Of a DNA stretch of 64,000 bases, positions 1 to 11,149 are shown one piece after another. Position 1 is the first letter of the stretch, and each line of letters starts with the position of its first letter. The notes beneath the pieces were generated by a model. The model had not been told where the DNA came from and did not search any database. It saw nothing but the letters and a program-made list of their open reading frames with translations. The translations under genes were made by a program, and so were the position numbers. This DNA is from Glandiceps talaboti (taxonomy: Eukaryota; Hemichordata; Enteropneusta; Spengelidae), in assembly GCF_964340395.1 (NCBI RefSeq), contig NC_135550.1:12607908-12671907 (forward strand). The letters run 5' to 3'.

Positions 1-448
1 TCAAAGAACCAATGGAAAAAGATAAGAGCACATAGATTGCACTCGCTTCAAAATCGAAAAAGAGAGGCGTTATCATTTTAATTGTACAAATGCAATAGAA
101 TGCATTCTAAATACTGAAATGGCTAGTAGTCAACAGCAAATTCTCTCAAACTGTATTGATGCTTGCAATATGTTTCTCTTTTCATCAGTAACATTATTCT
201 CATTCCTTTTTACTCTTTTCTTTTATTGAGAGATCTTTGACATATTTTACCATGACAGTGTTCTATGAGGTTGAAAACACCAGACCTGGATTTGTACTTT
301 TGTACACATAGTTCATATGTAAAGTCTCATTTTGTTTACAATTTTGTTCTGATATTGAAGATGCTATATATTTTGCTATACATTCATTTGTGTCACACAT
401 TACTGTGTCTTTAATTTACTAATGAATGAGAATGCTTGTTTGGCCACA

Positions 449-619
449 TCAAGTACCAGGATGGTCTTCTTGTTGGACAATTTCTAAATCTTTTTCATAG
501 GCTTCATCATGTAATTCATTTTGTATACCCATTGGCAATTCTGCATTCGTTAGAAGGTATTCTATCCTTTTATCTATTAAAGTGGCCTCAACAGTCAGTA
601 CATCAATCATCCTTCCCAT
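449..619 (-). pseudogene. Unidentified coding-like remnant (56 codons)
   Basis: This minus-strand reading frame runs from an ATG to a TGA. Its composition looks coding: it is leucine- and glutamate-rich, with stretches such as MIDVLTVEATLID and LHDEAYEKDLEIVQQ. I cannot name the family. Further coding-like minus-strand pieces lie at 724-930 (containing HHFCKLCSVTAEKWHKTNH) and near 1010-1120 (containing NGAIHVIIYNDVRRNP), all interrupted by stops. I infer a decayed mobile-element ORF. An exon of an unrelated gene is the alternative. Confidence 0.3.
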
Positions 620-1310
620 ATTGCGGATTTTGCTTGCAATTAATCCATTCCATATTCATGTCCGTTTGACCATGATTATTATTCATTACCCATGTGTTAC
701 ATCATTGAAAAAGAAGAAATATTTTACAATCTTAATAGGTAAAAATGTAAAGGGAGAATGGAAAACAGCAAAGCTAGTCCATTCCGTCTCCTATGATGAG
801 AGTCAACACATGATTCCATGTTTGAAGATGCTACAGTCATGTCCCATGAGTGATTTGTCTTGTGCCACTTTTCTGCAGTTACTGAGCACAACTTACAAAA
901 ATGGTGTTTTTCCTTTGCAGAACTAGGCATTTATACTTTTCACCCCCCCTGTTAATCTTCGAGAGTATTTCATACCATTCATGTTACTGCAAACGTTTTT
1001 GTTTCTTGAAATATGGGCAGAATCCTGTCCAAAAAAACCTGATCAGATTCTGAATGAACGTTTGGATTTCTCCGTACATCATTATATATGATCACATGGA
1101 TAGCACCATTTGCTGCAAATTTATACTTCTGTTATTAAATACCATTCCTATCCTGAAATGTATCATCACCCTCTCGAACTACTTTAATTCATCATTGCAA
1201 AGTTTTCACATGGGGGCATACATCAACATGTAGCACCGTCACGTGGAAGTGAATAATCACAAATGGTAAACTCGCATCACAGTATCTCATCATCTCAATA
1301 AGTTGTAGTA

Positions 1311-1498
1311 ATGACATTCTCGAACCGGCGTACGGCATCCACGCTTTGCAGTATTTTCATTTCGTAACTGCAGTATGTCATTTTAATGTTACGGTATCTC
1401 TTTATGACAGTAAGTCACAATGACATTCTCGAATCGGCTTACGACATCCAAGCATTGCAGTGTTTCATTGTGTAACTGCAGTATGTCATTTTCTACGC
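1311..1498. repeat. Two-copy tandem repeat, about 80 bp at 107 bp spacing
   Basis: The segment beginning atgacattctcgaa and ending actgcagtatgtcatttt occurs at about 1311-1386 and again at 1419-1494 with a handful of mismatches. Nothing coding is visible in it. Confidence 0.6.
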
Positions 1499-2458
1499 CA
1501 TACTACATATACGTGTTCGTGTATGAAATTCTACTCATTTGCATGCAACAAATTACACAAACTTGGCATTATTTGAAGTACTGTAACAGTATTTATTCCC
1601 GCCCAAAGCAGAACATACACAGAACGGGTCAACAATGCATTCCATGAGCAATATAATAACTTTCAAATGTCACATTTTTTCTATCCTGTGAAAATTAATT
1701 AAATACAACCATTGCAGGAGATATAGAACGGTCTGTGATCAGAACGTCGTTTTATCAGTGGTGGACAATGAAAACTGGCTTTGAAGGTGCCAGAAAAAGT
1801 CTACTTTTTATCACTATCAAACTGAAAAACGTTGATACAAAAACAACACCGGGTCCGTCTAGATGTTGACCCGACTCTCTAACAAGTGTGTTTATGTCTG
1901 TGAAAGTTAGTCATGATGCAACATAAAATTAGAGTGTTGGCTTATAGATTATTTTTGAATTTGGCGCTAAAAGTCGAATTCAATCATTAGTAGGCTTATG
2001 CAATGTTCCAAATTAGTACATGTATGCTTTGACAAGTTATACTAGTACAATAACTGCAAACTTGTCTCATTCTGATTGCAACGAGTAAGCAGATTTGTTC
2101 TCAGCTATGCGTGGCCACAACACACTGGGGGATATTAAACTCACACAATGCGCCAGCGACATTCCAGTCTGCACTTAATAACATCAGAGAACATATTTAT
2201 TTATTACGTTGACTATAAAGGTTAAACATTTTTGATAACACTGAATAAACAAATAAACATATGAATATTTCAGCATCTTTCGTGAAATAGAGGGTTCATG
2301 TACACATCTTAAATTACAAGGTATATGTAATTGGTATTTCAATCTGTAAAACTCGTATCATGAGCAGTGATGATTGTGACAGCCTCCAAAACGGCCACTG
2401 TGACAATGTCATTTATAATGGACATAATAGAAATAGAAATTTTGACATAAAATAGTTT

Positions 2459-2990
2459 TCAATTTGTTAAAAGCTTCCTCAATAGGATTGAGTTCTGGGG
2501 AGTACATTGGTAAAATTCTAGTTCGATCCCAATGTCCTCAACCCAAATGTGCCAAAAGTTGCTCACCTTCATAACGGTGTATACTATAGTATAGTCAACT
2601 ACAACTCTGTCGCCTGGTGCAAGGGCTGGTTGTCCGTCAACAGTATAAGCTCTAGAGGCCCCATCAAAATATGTTATATATTTCATTAGTGTTACCTGGA
2701 CCTCGAATAACATCACTGTACTTCACGCCGTCAAATTCGCCAGTCACGTACTTGCCCAGTTCTACACATATCTCTCCTCTCACTGAATGTCCGTACTTGG
2801 TTTGTCGGATTGTCTTGTGCTCATGTTTACACACCGGCCTCGTCCATGAACATAACTGAATGGACATCATTTGTTCTTATATAATCTAAATATCCATATG
2901 TACATCTAATATTGTCATTTTTAAACTTCCCTTGTGTGGCACAACGACCTTTTTTGGGGGGAGGGGGGGTCTGTGGACCACCTGACAAGT
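2459..2990 (-). pseudogene. DDE_3-type (IS630/Tc1-mariner superfamily) transposase remnant
   Basis: Read on the minus strand and switching frames, this stretch gives hallmarks of a DDE_3 transposase in the right order. They are a first acidic motif (VMFMDEAG) with a frameshift or stop just after it, a YGHSVRGE segment, GQPALAPGDRVVVD around the second aspartate, and a C-terminal MYSPELNPIEEAFNKLK motif with the third acid. At least two frame changes break it, so it cannot encode a working enzyme. It lies outside the tandem array in the left flank. No inverted termini were recognised. Confidence 0.6.
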
Positions 2991-3594
2991 TGTTTCGAAT
3001 AACGCGTTGCTAGCTGGTTGACTTCACTGTTTCTTTTCCTATGGTTTTAGATAAAATCGTGTATTTCATCAGGCGATACCGTACCGTTGCTTGACGACAG
3101 ATTTGATAGAACAAATTTAATTTTTGCACTGCAGACGACAGGTTCGTCTGCAATTTCCAGCCATCTACAGAAAATGCCTTACAAATCGCTCATTTACAAA
3201 GAAACCATATTTTTACGTGTTTATTATTTCTAACCCCAAATTTATCAAATCCCCCTTTGAAAGAAGTTCCGACAGTATTACTATCCTTTGACGTCAAAGT
3301 ATAGTAATATAAAATTTTATGTATTTCATATTACTGTACTTCGATGTCACACCCTAGGAATATGAAGCTATATGTATATAATCCAAATTTTAATCACAGG
3401 CCATTAGTAGCAGTGTATCAGTAATTGTGTGATAAACATATACGGCTTTGTCACTTAGAAGCTTTAATTATATCATGTAAATTAACATCGATAGTTCACA
3501 TTGCGTTCTCTAATGGGCTCTAATATTAAGTAAGATTCTTAAATAAATGTGGCTTACATCGTGAACAATCAATTATATAACATACACCATCTAG
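2991..3594. other. Non-coding left flank of array
   Basis: I see no gene here. The sequence is AT-rich and does not match the positions just before units 2 and 3 (about 21.7-22.8 and 41.0-42.2 kb), so the left edge of the array lies near 3.6 kb. Confidence 0.5.
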
Positions 3595-3654
3595 CGTATC
3601 ATGTTTATTGTCTTGTGTTGTGGGCCTTGGTTGACCATTCCTGGGTATTTGCCA

Positions 3655-3803
3655 TTATTCGGTTATTGTTTGCAGTTCAGAAATGTTAACTTCAGATTCA
3701 ACAGTCCTTTCTCTCTTCTTGTGTCTGCATCTTCTTATCATAATCACATTTATTACAACGACGACCAAAGGAATCAGTATAAAACTCTCAAAATGATGGA
3801 ATC
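3655..3803 (-). CDS. Gene 1 last exon: transmembrane helix and tail
   Basis: After acceptor atatattccag the exon enters in phase 1 and encodes a hydrophobic helix (FILIPLVVVVINVIMI). A stop-transfer cluster (RRCRHKKRER) follows, then a short tail ending LQTITE and a TAA. An aataaa on the minus strand (plus 3604-3609) lies 45 bp past the stop and could be the polyadenylation signal. The tail differs clearly from genes 2 and 3. No tyrosine-based ITAM or ITIM is present. Confidence 0.7.
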
Positions 3804-6800
3804 CTGGAATATATAATTATCTCTTTCCTTTCCATTATGAAGCAACTGTGTATGGATGGATGCTATTATCTTAATTCTGTACAATCAATATCTTAATCAG
3901 ATAAACATTCACAACCTGCATCGTTGCTATTTACAACTTCTATAAACAACAGCTATACATTTAATTCCATAAGAATGGATAGTGTCTAATATAGTGTCTA
4001 GCATTTTATTGAAATTTTTTGCTTTTTTTTGGAACATTTTGAGGAAGATTAACACTGTACAGAAAACAATTATTGAGAAATCAGCTCTGCTGTTGGACCT
4101 CAAAGTCTCAAAGCCCCATGTGGCAAATGACCCTTGATTAAAGTATATGCTGCTGAAATATATTTCATGTAATTGCCAGCGTTTCTATTTTCGTTTAAAA
4201 GAAATATTGCTTAGGCACTAGCACGAAAAACAACAACACTTTTCTAAATACATGGTCTTTAATCTTAAATGAATGAACACACACACATATATGAAAATTC
4301 ACTATTTGCCTTTGGTTCACAAGGTCAAATCAGAATATTTCATTTGCATATTCATCCATATAACGATTTCCCCATTACTCAGTTTTAACCCGTTCTTGCA
4401 AATTATGAAGCTTTCAAAGGGGAAGACAACTCCATGAAATAATGTATTTCGTCAAATTTTGGTTCTGGAGAGCCATATCATGATTTCACAAATATTTCGC
4501 TCGATTAATTAGAAACACCAACTTGAAACTATTTCATCTTCATTCTTCTCATAGTGTTCCACTGTTATATTATGGGACTGAACAAACATACGCAATGTAT
4601 AAGATGAATTCTGATCATGAATATTCATGACGATTTATATGAGCGTGTTCTAAGAGTATCTGTGTGTTAAGAAGCATAAGGTCACAAGGTACCACTGAGA
4701 GTGCAATAGAGTGTATGATGTAGAATTATAATTACCTTACAATTTTGTTTTTTAAAACTGTCTGCATTTGTGACTTATCATGTCGATTTGCATGTTATGT
4801 TTTTTAAGGCAAATTAATTTTTGTGTCGAAAGCAAAATACAGTTTAAACGCAGTTGAGCGTTAGTAATTGCCTTTTTCTTTTGGACAGTGTGAGAGCAAA
4901 CACAAGTAGCTTACCAGATTCGGGAATATCTTCAGATTCTTCAACATCAGATTCCCCTGGTCTTTTAGTATGGTTACCTTTGTTTTCAGAGTTTGTTGCT
5001 ACTGCTGTGCTCTCCATTTGAGTCGTCACACCTGTGACGAATTAAAGTGTAAGGATATTAAAACACTTGTCGTAATTTAGTACAATATGCTTTTTAAAAG
5101 AGCTTTTAAAACGGTTTGTATATCCAAACCTGATTGCTGATATAGATTTATAATATTCTGGCTACTTTGTTAGCACTGTGTGCTTTGTCGACTGATCTTG
5201 TCGCGTCGATTTGCAAGGCAGATGTTTGAAGGCGAATTTTGCATGTTTTTGTCGGAAGCAAAATACAGTTTAAAAGTACTTGAGCGTTGGTAATATTGCC
5301 TTTTTCTTTTGGACAGTGTGAGAACAAAAACAATTAACGTACTAGATTCAGAAATATCTTCAGAATCTTCAACCTCAGATTTCCCTGGTCTTCTAGGATG
5401 GTTACCTTTCTTTTCAGAGTTTGTTGCTACTGCTGTGCTCTCCATTTGAGTCGTCACACCTGTGACGAATTAGATTGCAAGGATATTAAAACACTTGTCG
5501 ACGTAATTTAGTACAACACGCTTTTTAAAAGAGCTTCTACAAACGGTTTTTGTATATAGATTTATAATATTCTGGCTACTTTGTTAGCACTGTCTGCTTT
5601 GTTGACTGATCGTGTCGATTTGCAAGGCAGATGTTTGAAGGCGAATTTTGCACGTTTGTGACCCTAGGCCTGCTATAAAAAGAAACAACGTAACAGTACA
5701 TCACTATCAGGTTACACTTACACAGTACTGATGGTTTTCACCGCCTAATGTTTTCGTGCAAATGAAATCAGGACGGTTTGATAAAATCGAGAAATGATAT
5801 TAGTATATAATTGTAATTGTGACTATCATCAGTAGGCATCGTTACTTCATCTCCAAACATTAAATTTAATTTGTTCACCTCGATAATCAAATCTGTTGGA
5901 ATGGGGTCGAACCAATACTAACTCTAATATATCCTTAAATAAATAAAAACCGTTAAAGGTGACATGGTCTGCAAATCGTGTTTTTTCGTCAATAATGCTC
6001 TTTATCAAAGGTTTCGTATGATTTGCTACTTATTGAAAAAAGTCTAAGTACCAGTATTCGCTGGCAGAACTCTTGACATTGTAGGTTGGTATAATACCAC
6101 TTTTACATAAGCCATTTGCATCTCAATGCATATTCTCACTTCAAACAGTACAAAATACTGACCAATTGTTAATGTGTATCACATGATTATTTTCACCTTC
6201 TCTACAAACAAATTTCACCTTCTCTACAAACAAATGCTCCAGGTTTATTATTTTTTATCTCATATAACTTTGAATACATTGCGTTTGTCTTAAAGGTGCG
6301 ACTATTTATCTTTTGGTATGCAGTTTCACTGCTGAATAAAAGCTATTTCATAACATGGTAGTCGTTTGTTCAATCCTGCAGTCAACCCAGACTTTTGTTT
6401 GTCACGTGGCAACAACAACAACAGTAAATCATTTCTGCTCAGTAAAGCATACTAAAATTAGTTTTATGAAAGCATGTACTGTTTACCCACAGTAAACGTG
6501 TTCGGTTCCTGAACAAGAATGTACTAAGTAAATAAGTAAGTACTATGATATTTATGAATATAACATGGAAGAGAAAGTATATTCTGAATAACATATTACC
6601 TTGAAAAGCAGAAAGGTTTCCAATTGTTAGTGATACAATGGTGACTTGACTGTTTGAACCATTATCCTGGAGTATTACAAAGCCTTCGTTACCGATTGAC
6701 AGATCAACAATTGGCAGTGAATTTAGATGTACATCATCGATGAGATTTACCCAGGATCTGTCGAGCATTTCCTTCACCATCAGATGGCCAGCTTCAAGAC

Positions 6801-9800
6801 CTATGATGACACCATTCACTGTTGCCTCTACCTTTGAGCCATTGCCACTGTTAAGTAGAGGTTCGCTCCATGGCATATGTAAATCATGACGAATAACCAA
6901 ATTTCTATCTGTGTCTAGTCCTATAAGTGTGCCATATTCTGTAACACTGATATCAATCACACAGCAGCTATTGGGCAAAGTGTCAGACCAACCATTACCA
7001 TCGAATGCGGTTTTCCTAGCTAGACTATAGCCAGTCAAAACACCGAGAAAAGAACCATCAGGTAGAACTTCAATATCAATGATACAACAAGTGTCTTCGA
7101 GGGGTCCTATGTATTCATAAACACCTTTACCAACTGGTCGGCCTGTGTATAAATGGTTGTCATTTCCCACTGCAAGTACATTAAGTGAATTCATTGGACC
7201 AAACAGATATTTACTTGCTAAAACATAGTCAGGATTATTTCCACCACTTCCTGAAATAGTAAATCGGTGATGTATGTTCACATATTATGTCAGAGTTTTC
7301 AGCGCATAGAAGAAAAGAGAGAGAGATATTTAAACATTACAATCAGCTTGCTATACTAGTATTATCAATGCAACGACGTCATTTACAATATATATTGAAC
7401 AGATTTGGTTAGTTTATTGAAGTATGAATGCCAACGGAATTTTCTTCTATCTTGACAAAGGCTTGTCAGTGGTGGGTGTTTCAAATTTCTCTGACAATGC
7501 CTACTAGGGAGTATTAGTCAGATTTCCTACCAATGTAAGGTGTTTTAACATGAGTTATTCTCATCCCTGTCGTTCCCAGTGCATCGCCACTCATTACCGA
7601 CCCTACAGGAAATCCCCAAAATTCGCTGCTTGGTGGGAATGCCATATCTTGTAATTTGACATCGAACTGTGGTCCATCACACTGCCAGAAATTTAAAGAT
7701 CCGTTTTCGTTTTCAGAACATAATTCCATACGTGATACCATCAGAGCGATTAGAATGGTACCTTCAAAATGCATTGCGATTGTGACAATGCCACCACTGT
7801 TTGGTATCGGACCTTGCCATGGTGAAAAAAGGTTAGTTCTCACAAAAAGTTCATTTTCGTTACCGACACCAAATACTTCACCATCCTTCGTGGCTTCTAT
7901 TGCATTCATGCAGCACGAATTGTCAAGTGGAGCGGACCATCTAAAAACACCTGCAGAACTTATTCTTAGTTTATGGTCTACATCAAGTCCCAACAGATTA
8001 CCATCGTTCATCACTGTCAAATCTATGATGAGATTTGTATCACCAATTGGACCTTCTAGATACGGGAAAGTCGCTTCATATCCAGTGTAAACGTTGTTAT
8101 CATCACATACCATAAGCAATAGCGTTTCTAGATAATCAAAAGGAAATTTTAGATATGTCTACATAGTAATTAGCAGTCAATTAGAACCCACCATGATCGC
8201 AGAACTTACTCAATATAGAAATATGGTTAATTGTTTCAAACGTATAACAAATGCAAAAATCACAATAGAGAATATGTGAATGTAATAATAATTGAAAATG
8301 TAATAAAACCAGATGTAAACTGAATGCCTTCCGTCAGGTCGGAAATGTTCGTAAACTTTTGTTTTTCATACACATTGACGGAATGGATCAGAATGTCAAT
8401 AAGCAATTGGCAAATATAAGCTAAATTATAAAAGCTACATCAACTAGTTTATAGGAAAGATGTGCTTGTTATCGTTAATGTATGTACTACCAACCGTAAC
8501 AGATTTAAAGCTCTTAAGATGTTGCCTAAATACCAAAATGACCATTACAGAAAAGAAATGACTAATGAAAATAACTAAATTGCACCATAAAGCTACATAC
8601 ACTAGACGTGCGCTTATCACTTGTGTAACAGAAATGTATGTGGTGGATCATGTTCCTACACTGCCTTGTCAATAGGTAAGAATTGAATTGAATTCTAAAT
8701 ACAAATGGCCATGATCAAATCGTAACCGCTACTAACAGATTAAAGGGCATATTTATTTTATTTAAAGTTCAGTTTAATATTTGGCACTCTCGGGCAGTAC
8801 ATTATATTCGATTAGTCGTATATCACTGCTCGATCTGCAGCTGGTAGTTTTTTTCTACCATTAGTGCCATTCACGAACCTGCCTATTGTCAGATTGTTTT
8901 ACCAAAATATATCAGTGAAAATAAAGCTCAAAAACATTGTCTTCAAATAAAAATGAACTACTTGGGTCGAACTACATGCTGAATGAGTTTTTTACTGTCA
9001 CGCTCGTGTACCGCATTACAATTGTCAATATACTGTGGTTTATATTTGGCTCTAATGATGCATACAAGAATGAATTGAGAGACAACTAAGCTTTTGTATA
9101 TCCACCATGCACTAAGAGAATGAACACAATTTACGACAATGAGAGGGGGGCTGAGATGTTTTGCTCTTTAGTCGTGATTATTTTGAAACCAATTTAAACT
9201 TCAGGAGAAGTCGTTTACTAAGTGTACATATACAACACATTTTGCAACTTTGCCACAGCAAAATACATATTATAGCCAGATGATATGTACTGCATAGTAA
9301 AATTGTTTTGAATTTAATATTTTAATTTTAATTTGCAATATAAGTGAAACATTGATTGTGAAACAGTCAAGCATTTACAGGATATGTTACGTAACTAGTG
9401 TGGTAGCAGGGTAATACATGTATATGTATATGCATAGTTATGTTTGAACTAATAAGTAATATTAAAGAATTCATGTACGAAACAGGGACAAGACAAATAT
9501 TTACATATACCACAATTCAGACAAGGCTATATGCCATTGTAGAAAAGGATTTTCTTCTTCCATCACAATCCAAAACACAATGCACCCCTCCCCGCCCCAA
9601 CAATTTTCAAATCAGCATGACCCCCCCCCCTCCAACTAACAATTTCAAAAACCGGGTGACCCCTCTCCACCAATCCTCCTCCAGACCAAAGAAACTGATC
9701 AGTCCATAAGTAGTAGTATATATGTCAATGAAATGTTCAGAATTTTTAAATAGAATGTTGTTTACACCATGTCTTATTCTACATATATTTAAAAACATGA

Positions 9801-10286
9801 AATCTACCTGTTGCTTGAATGGAACACAGCGCGAGTCTTTGAGAATAAAGACAGTGTTGATCTCATCAGTTACGATGTCTGGAATCATTTGTTATGAATT
9901 TGCATTAAAAGAACTATGGGGTGTGGGATTCTGTTATTCTTTTCTTTTCCCAGAGACATCTTCCAGAAACATCTATGCTACTCTTGCATACAGTATTAAA
10001 ATTGAAAGAAACTCTTCCTCTTCAAAATAATCTTATAAAGTATGCTCATATAATCACAGTATATTACAACGCTAAATACAATTCAATTGCCTTCGAAACA
10101 ATTTATACAGTAGTGTCAAAATGATTGTGAAGAAAAATAAAAATAATCATAAAATGATACACAGAAATTTATATACAAAACACAAAATCATAGAAAACCA
10201 GATTCAAACTGAATGCCTTCCCTAAGGGCAAAGTCTTGTACCAAATTATATTTAATTTCAAGGGTGCATTTTGTGAAAATGGTGGA

Positions 10287-10318
<32 letters not shown>

Positions 10319-10570
10319 TATTCACCCCTCAATATAACCAGCCACGTTGGATGAGTGTGGCACCATGTCAAAGTCTGTAATGTTTCAAATGTTATGTTGC
10401 AATGCGGTAAATTTTACAGACGGTCAGAGTGGTATCAAAGCCTTACCATTAATTGCATGTTCCTCGTCATTGTTTATAGGGTTCGATAGGACTAGTGCAG
10501 GGTAACCTAATGCCAGTGTGAGCATCCAATATAACATAATTTCCGGCTTATTGTTCTTCAAGAATGTCAT
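3655..10570 (-). CDS. Gene 1: predicted type I membrane double beta-propeller receptor
   Basis: Model: exons 10570-10447, 8127-7531, 7250-6600, 5459-5343, 5031-4915 and 3803-3655, all joined in phase 1. They total 1755 nt and encode 584 residues. Residues 1-41 hold a signal peptide. Residues 42-240 and 241-457 hold two propeller modules built of about 40-residue repeats (motifs such as PLDNSCC, VIDISVTEYG, LIGLDTDRNL). Residues 458-535 form an acidic stalk, about 543-558 a membrane helix, and the rest a basic tail ending TITE. NGS and NLS sequons support a secreted-pathway ectodomain. The repeats recall tectonin/tachylectin-like lectin propellers. The ligand is unknown; recognition is my inference. 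A 71 bp candidate exon at 9808-9878 is not needed for the frame and is left out. The exon chain is not confirmed by transcripts. Confidence 0.7.
4915..5459 (-). CDS. Gene 1 stalk exons (two 117 nt cassettes)
   Basis: Two homologous 39-codon exons, 5459-5343 and 5031-4915, start after attcgtcacag and end at gaatcta|gtacgt and gaatctg|gtaagc, both phase 1. They encode threonine/serine-rich then strongly acidic peptides (TTQMESTAVATNSE, VEESEDIPES), expected to form an extracellular juxtamembrane stalk. The exons sit inside a 410-425 bp genomic repeat, so the cassette has been tandemly duplicated. Confidence 0.65.
6600..7250 (-). CDS. Gene 1 exon B: second beta-propeller
   Basis: This exon of 651 nt (217 codons, phase 1-1) runs from acceptor actatttcag to donor caag|gtaata. 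It is homologous to exon A: NVLAVGNDNHLYTG matches LLMVCDDNNVYTG, and PNSCCVIDIS matches DNSCCMNAIE. This suggests an old exon duplication. Each exon may fold as a five-bladed propeller like tachylectin-2, although nine or ten blades could also form one larger assembly. Confidence 0.75.
7531..8127 (-). CDS. Gene 1 exon A: first beta-propeller
   Basis: This exon of 597 nt (199 codons, phase 1-1) runs from acceptor tatctag to donor attg|gtagga. It contains about five blade-like repeats with the pattern hydrophobic strand, DG, (L/V)(L/F)G, then W(S/Q)xPLxNS(C/G)(C/G). The frame also reads on to a TAA at 7514. I prefer splicing because donor and acceptor phases match and the following 280 bp behaves like an intron. 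Confidence 0.75.
9808..9878 (-). CDS. Candidate 71 bp mini-exon, unit 1
   Basis: The segment lies between a consensus-like acceptor (attccag) and donor (cag|gtagat) and reads 24 codons including NTVFILKDSRCVPFKQQ. It enters in phase 1 and leaves in phase 0, so it does not fit directly between the signal exon and exon A. All 71 bases are identical in the three units while flanking bases differ. It may be an alternative exon or a chance ORF. Confidence 0.35.
10447..10570 (-). CDS. Gene 1 exon 1: start and signal peptide
   Basis: The ATG follows directly on an acceptor-like ttaacag, and the exon ends at a good donor (aatg|gtaagg) in phase 1. It encodes 41 residues: a lysine-containing n-region, a hydrophobic core (IMLYWMLTLALGYPALVLS) and a polar acidic end (NNDEEH). 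The same reading frame is kept in units 2 and 3 despite substitutions. Confidence 0.7.
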
Positions 10571-11149
10571 CTGTTAATGGAAATGTGATACTTAATTAAT
10601 TTAATAATACACGTATTACATTCTTTAGGCACTGATAATCATTCCTTTTAAGAGGAATGCAAATTCTATTATAACTTAAGTCCTCCTTCGGCCGACGGTT
10701 GTGAGGGAGCTATATCCGCTATCACAATCGATTCACATCCATATCTCTGACATGCAACAGCCGGTTTCAGTCAAACCTGGTCCAAAAGTGACATTATAGA
10801 AGCACATGTATGCCACATATCCAAATTTGACAAAATCGTGGTCACAGTCTTTAGTCAGTAATCAATATTGACTGCATAACCAATCATTTGATACATACAA
10901 CCCCCATATTATCAGGTGCAAGATTTCTTCTAAGTTATTTATCAAAAACCAAGCCATTTCTTGCATATCACAGCTTGTTGTGTTTATGCTTTATTCATTT
11001 CATTTAAATTGTGTCCATAAGAGAAATATACGTGTTACGTTTGGTGCTAATACAACCTTTCACTGAATAGTGGTCATAGTTCTACTCGAGCAACACTGTC
11101 TATTGTATAACATAACAACATTAATATACCCATGTGATCACGTTAGTCT

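Noticed and set aside
7656-8090. 144-codon plus-strand ORF, with relatives at 27045-27380 and 46251-46715
   Set aside because: It is antisense to propeller exon A, whose repeats, splice sites and in-frame indels explain the open frame.
7514-8119. Exon A as a complete single-exon gene ending at TAA
   Set aside because: There is no start codon context or signal peptide. The donor attg|gtagga and next acceptor share phase 1 in all units, so splicing to exon B is more likely.
8128-8340. Hydrophobic frame upstream of exon A ending at attga|gtaagt as an extra exon
   Set aside because: It looks like a pyrimidine-rich intron, lacks a suitable acceptor and reads as low-complexity hydrophobic sequence. 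The signal exon joins exon A in phase without it.
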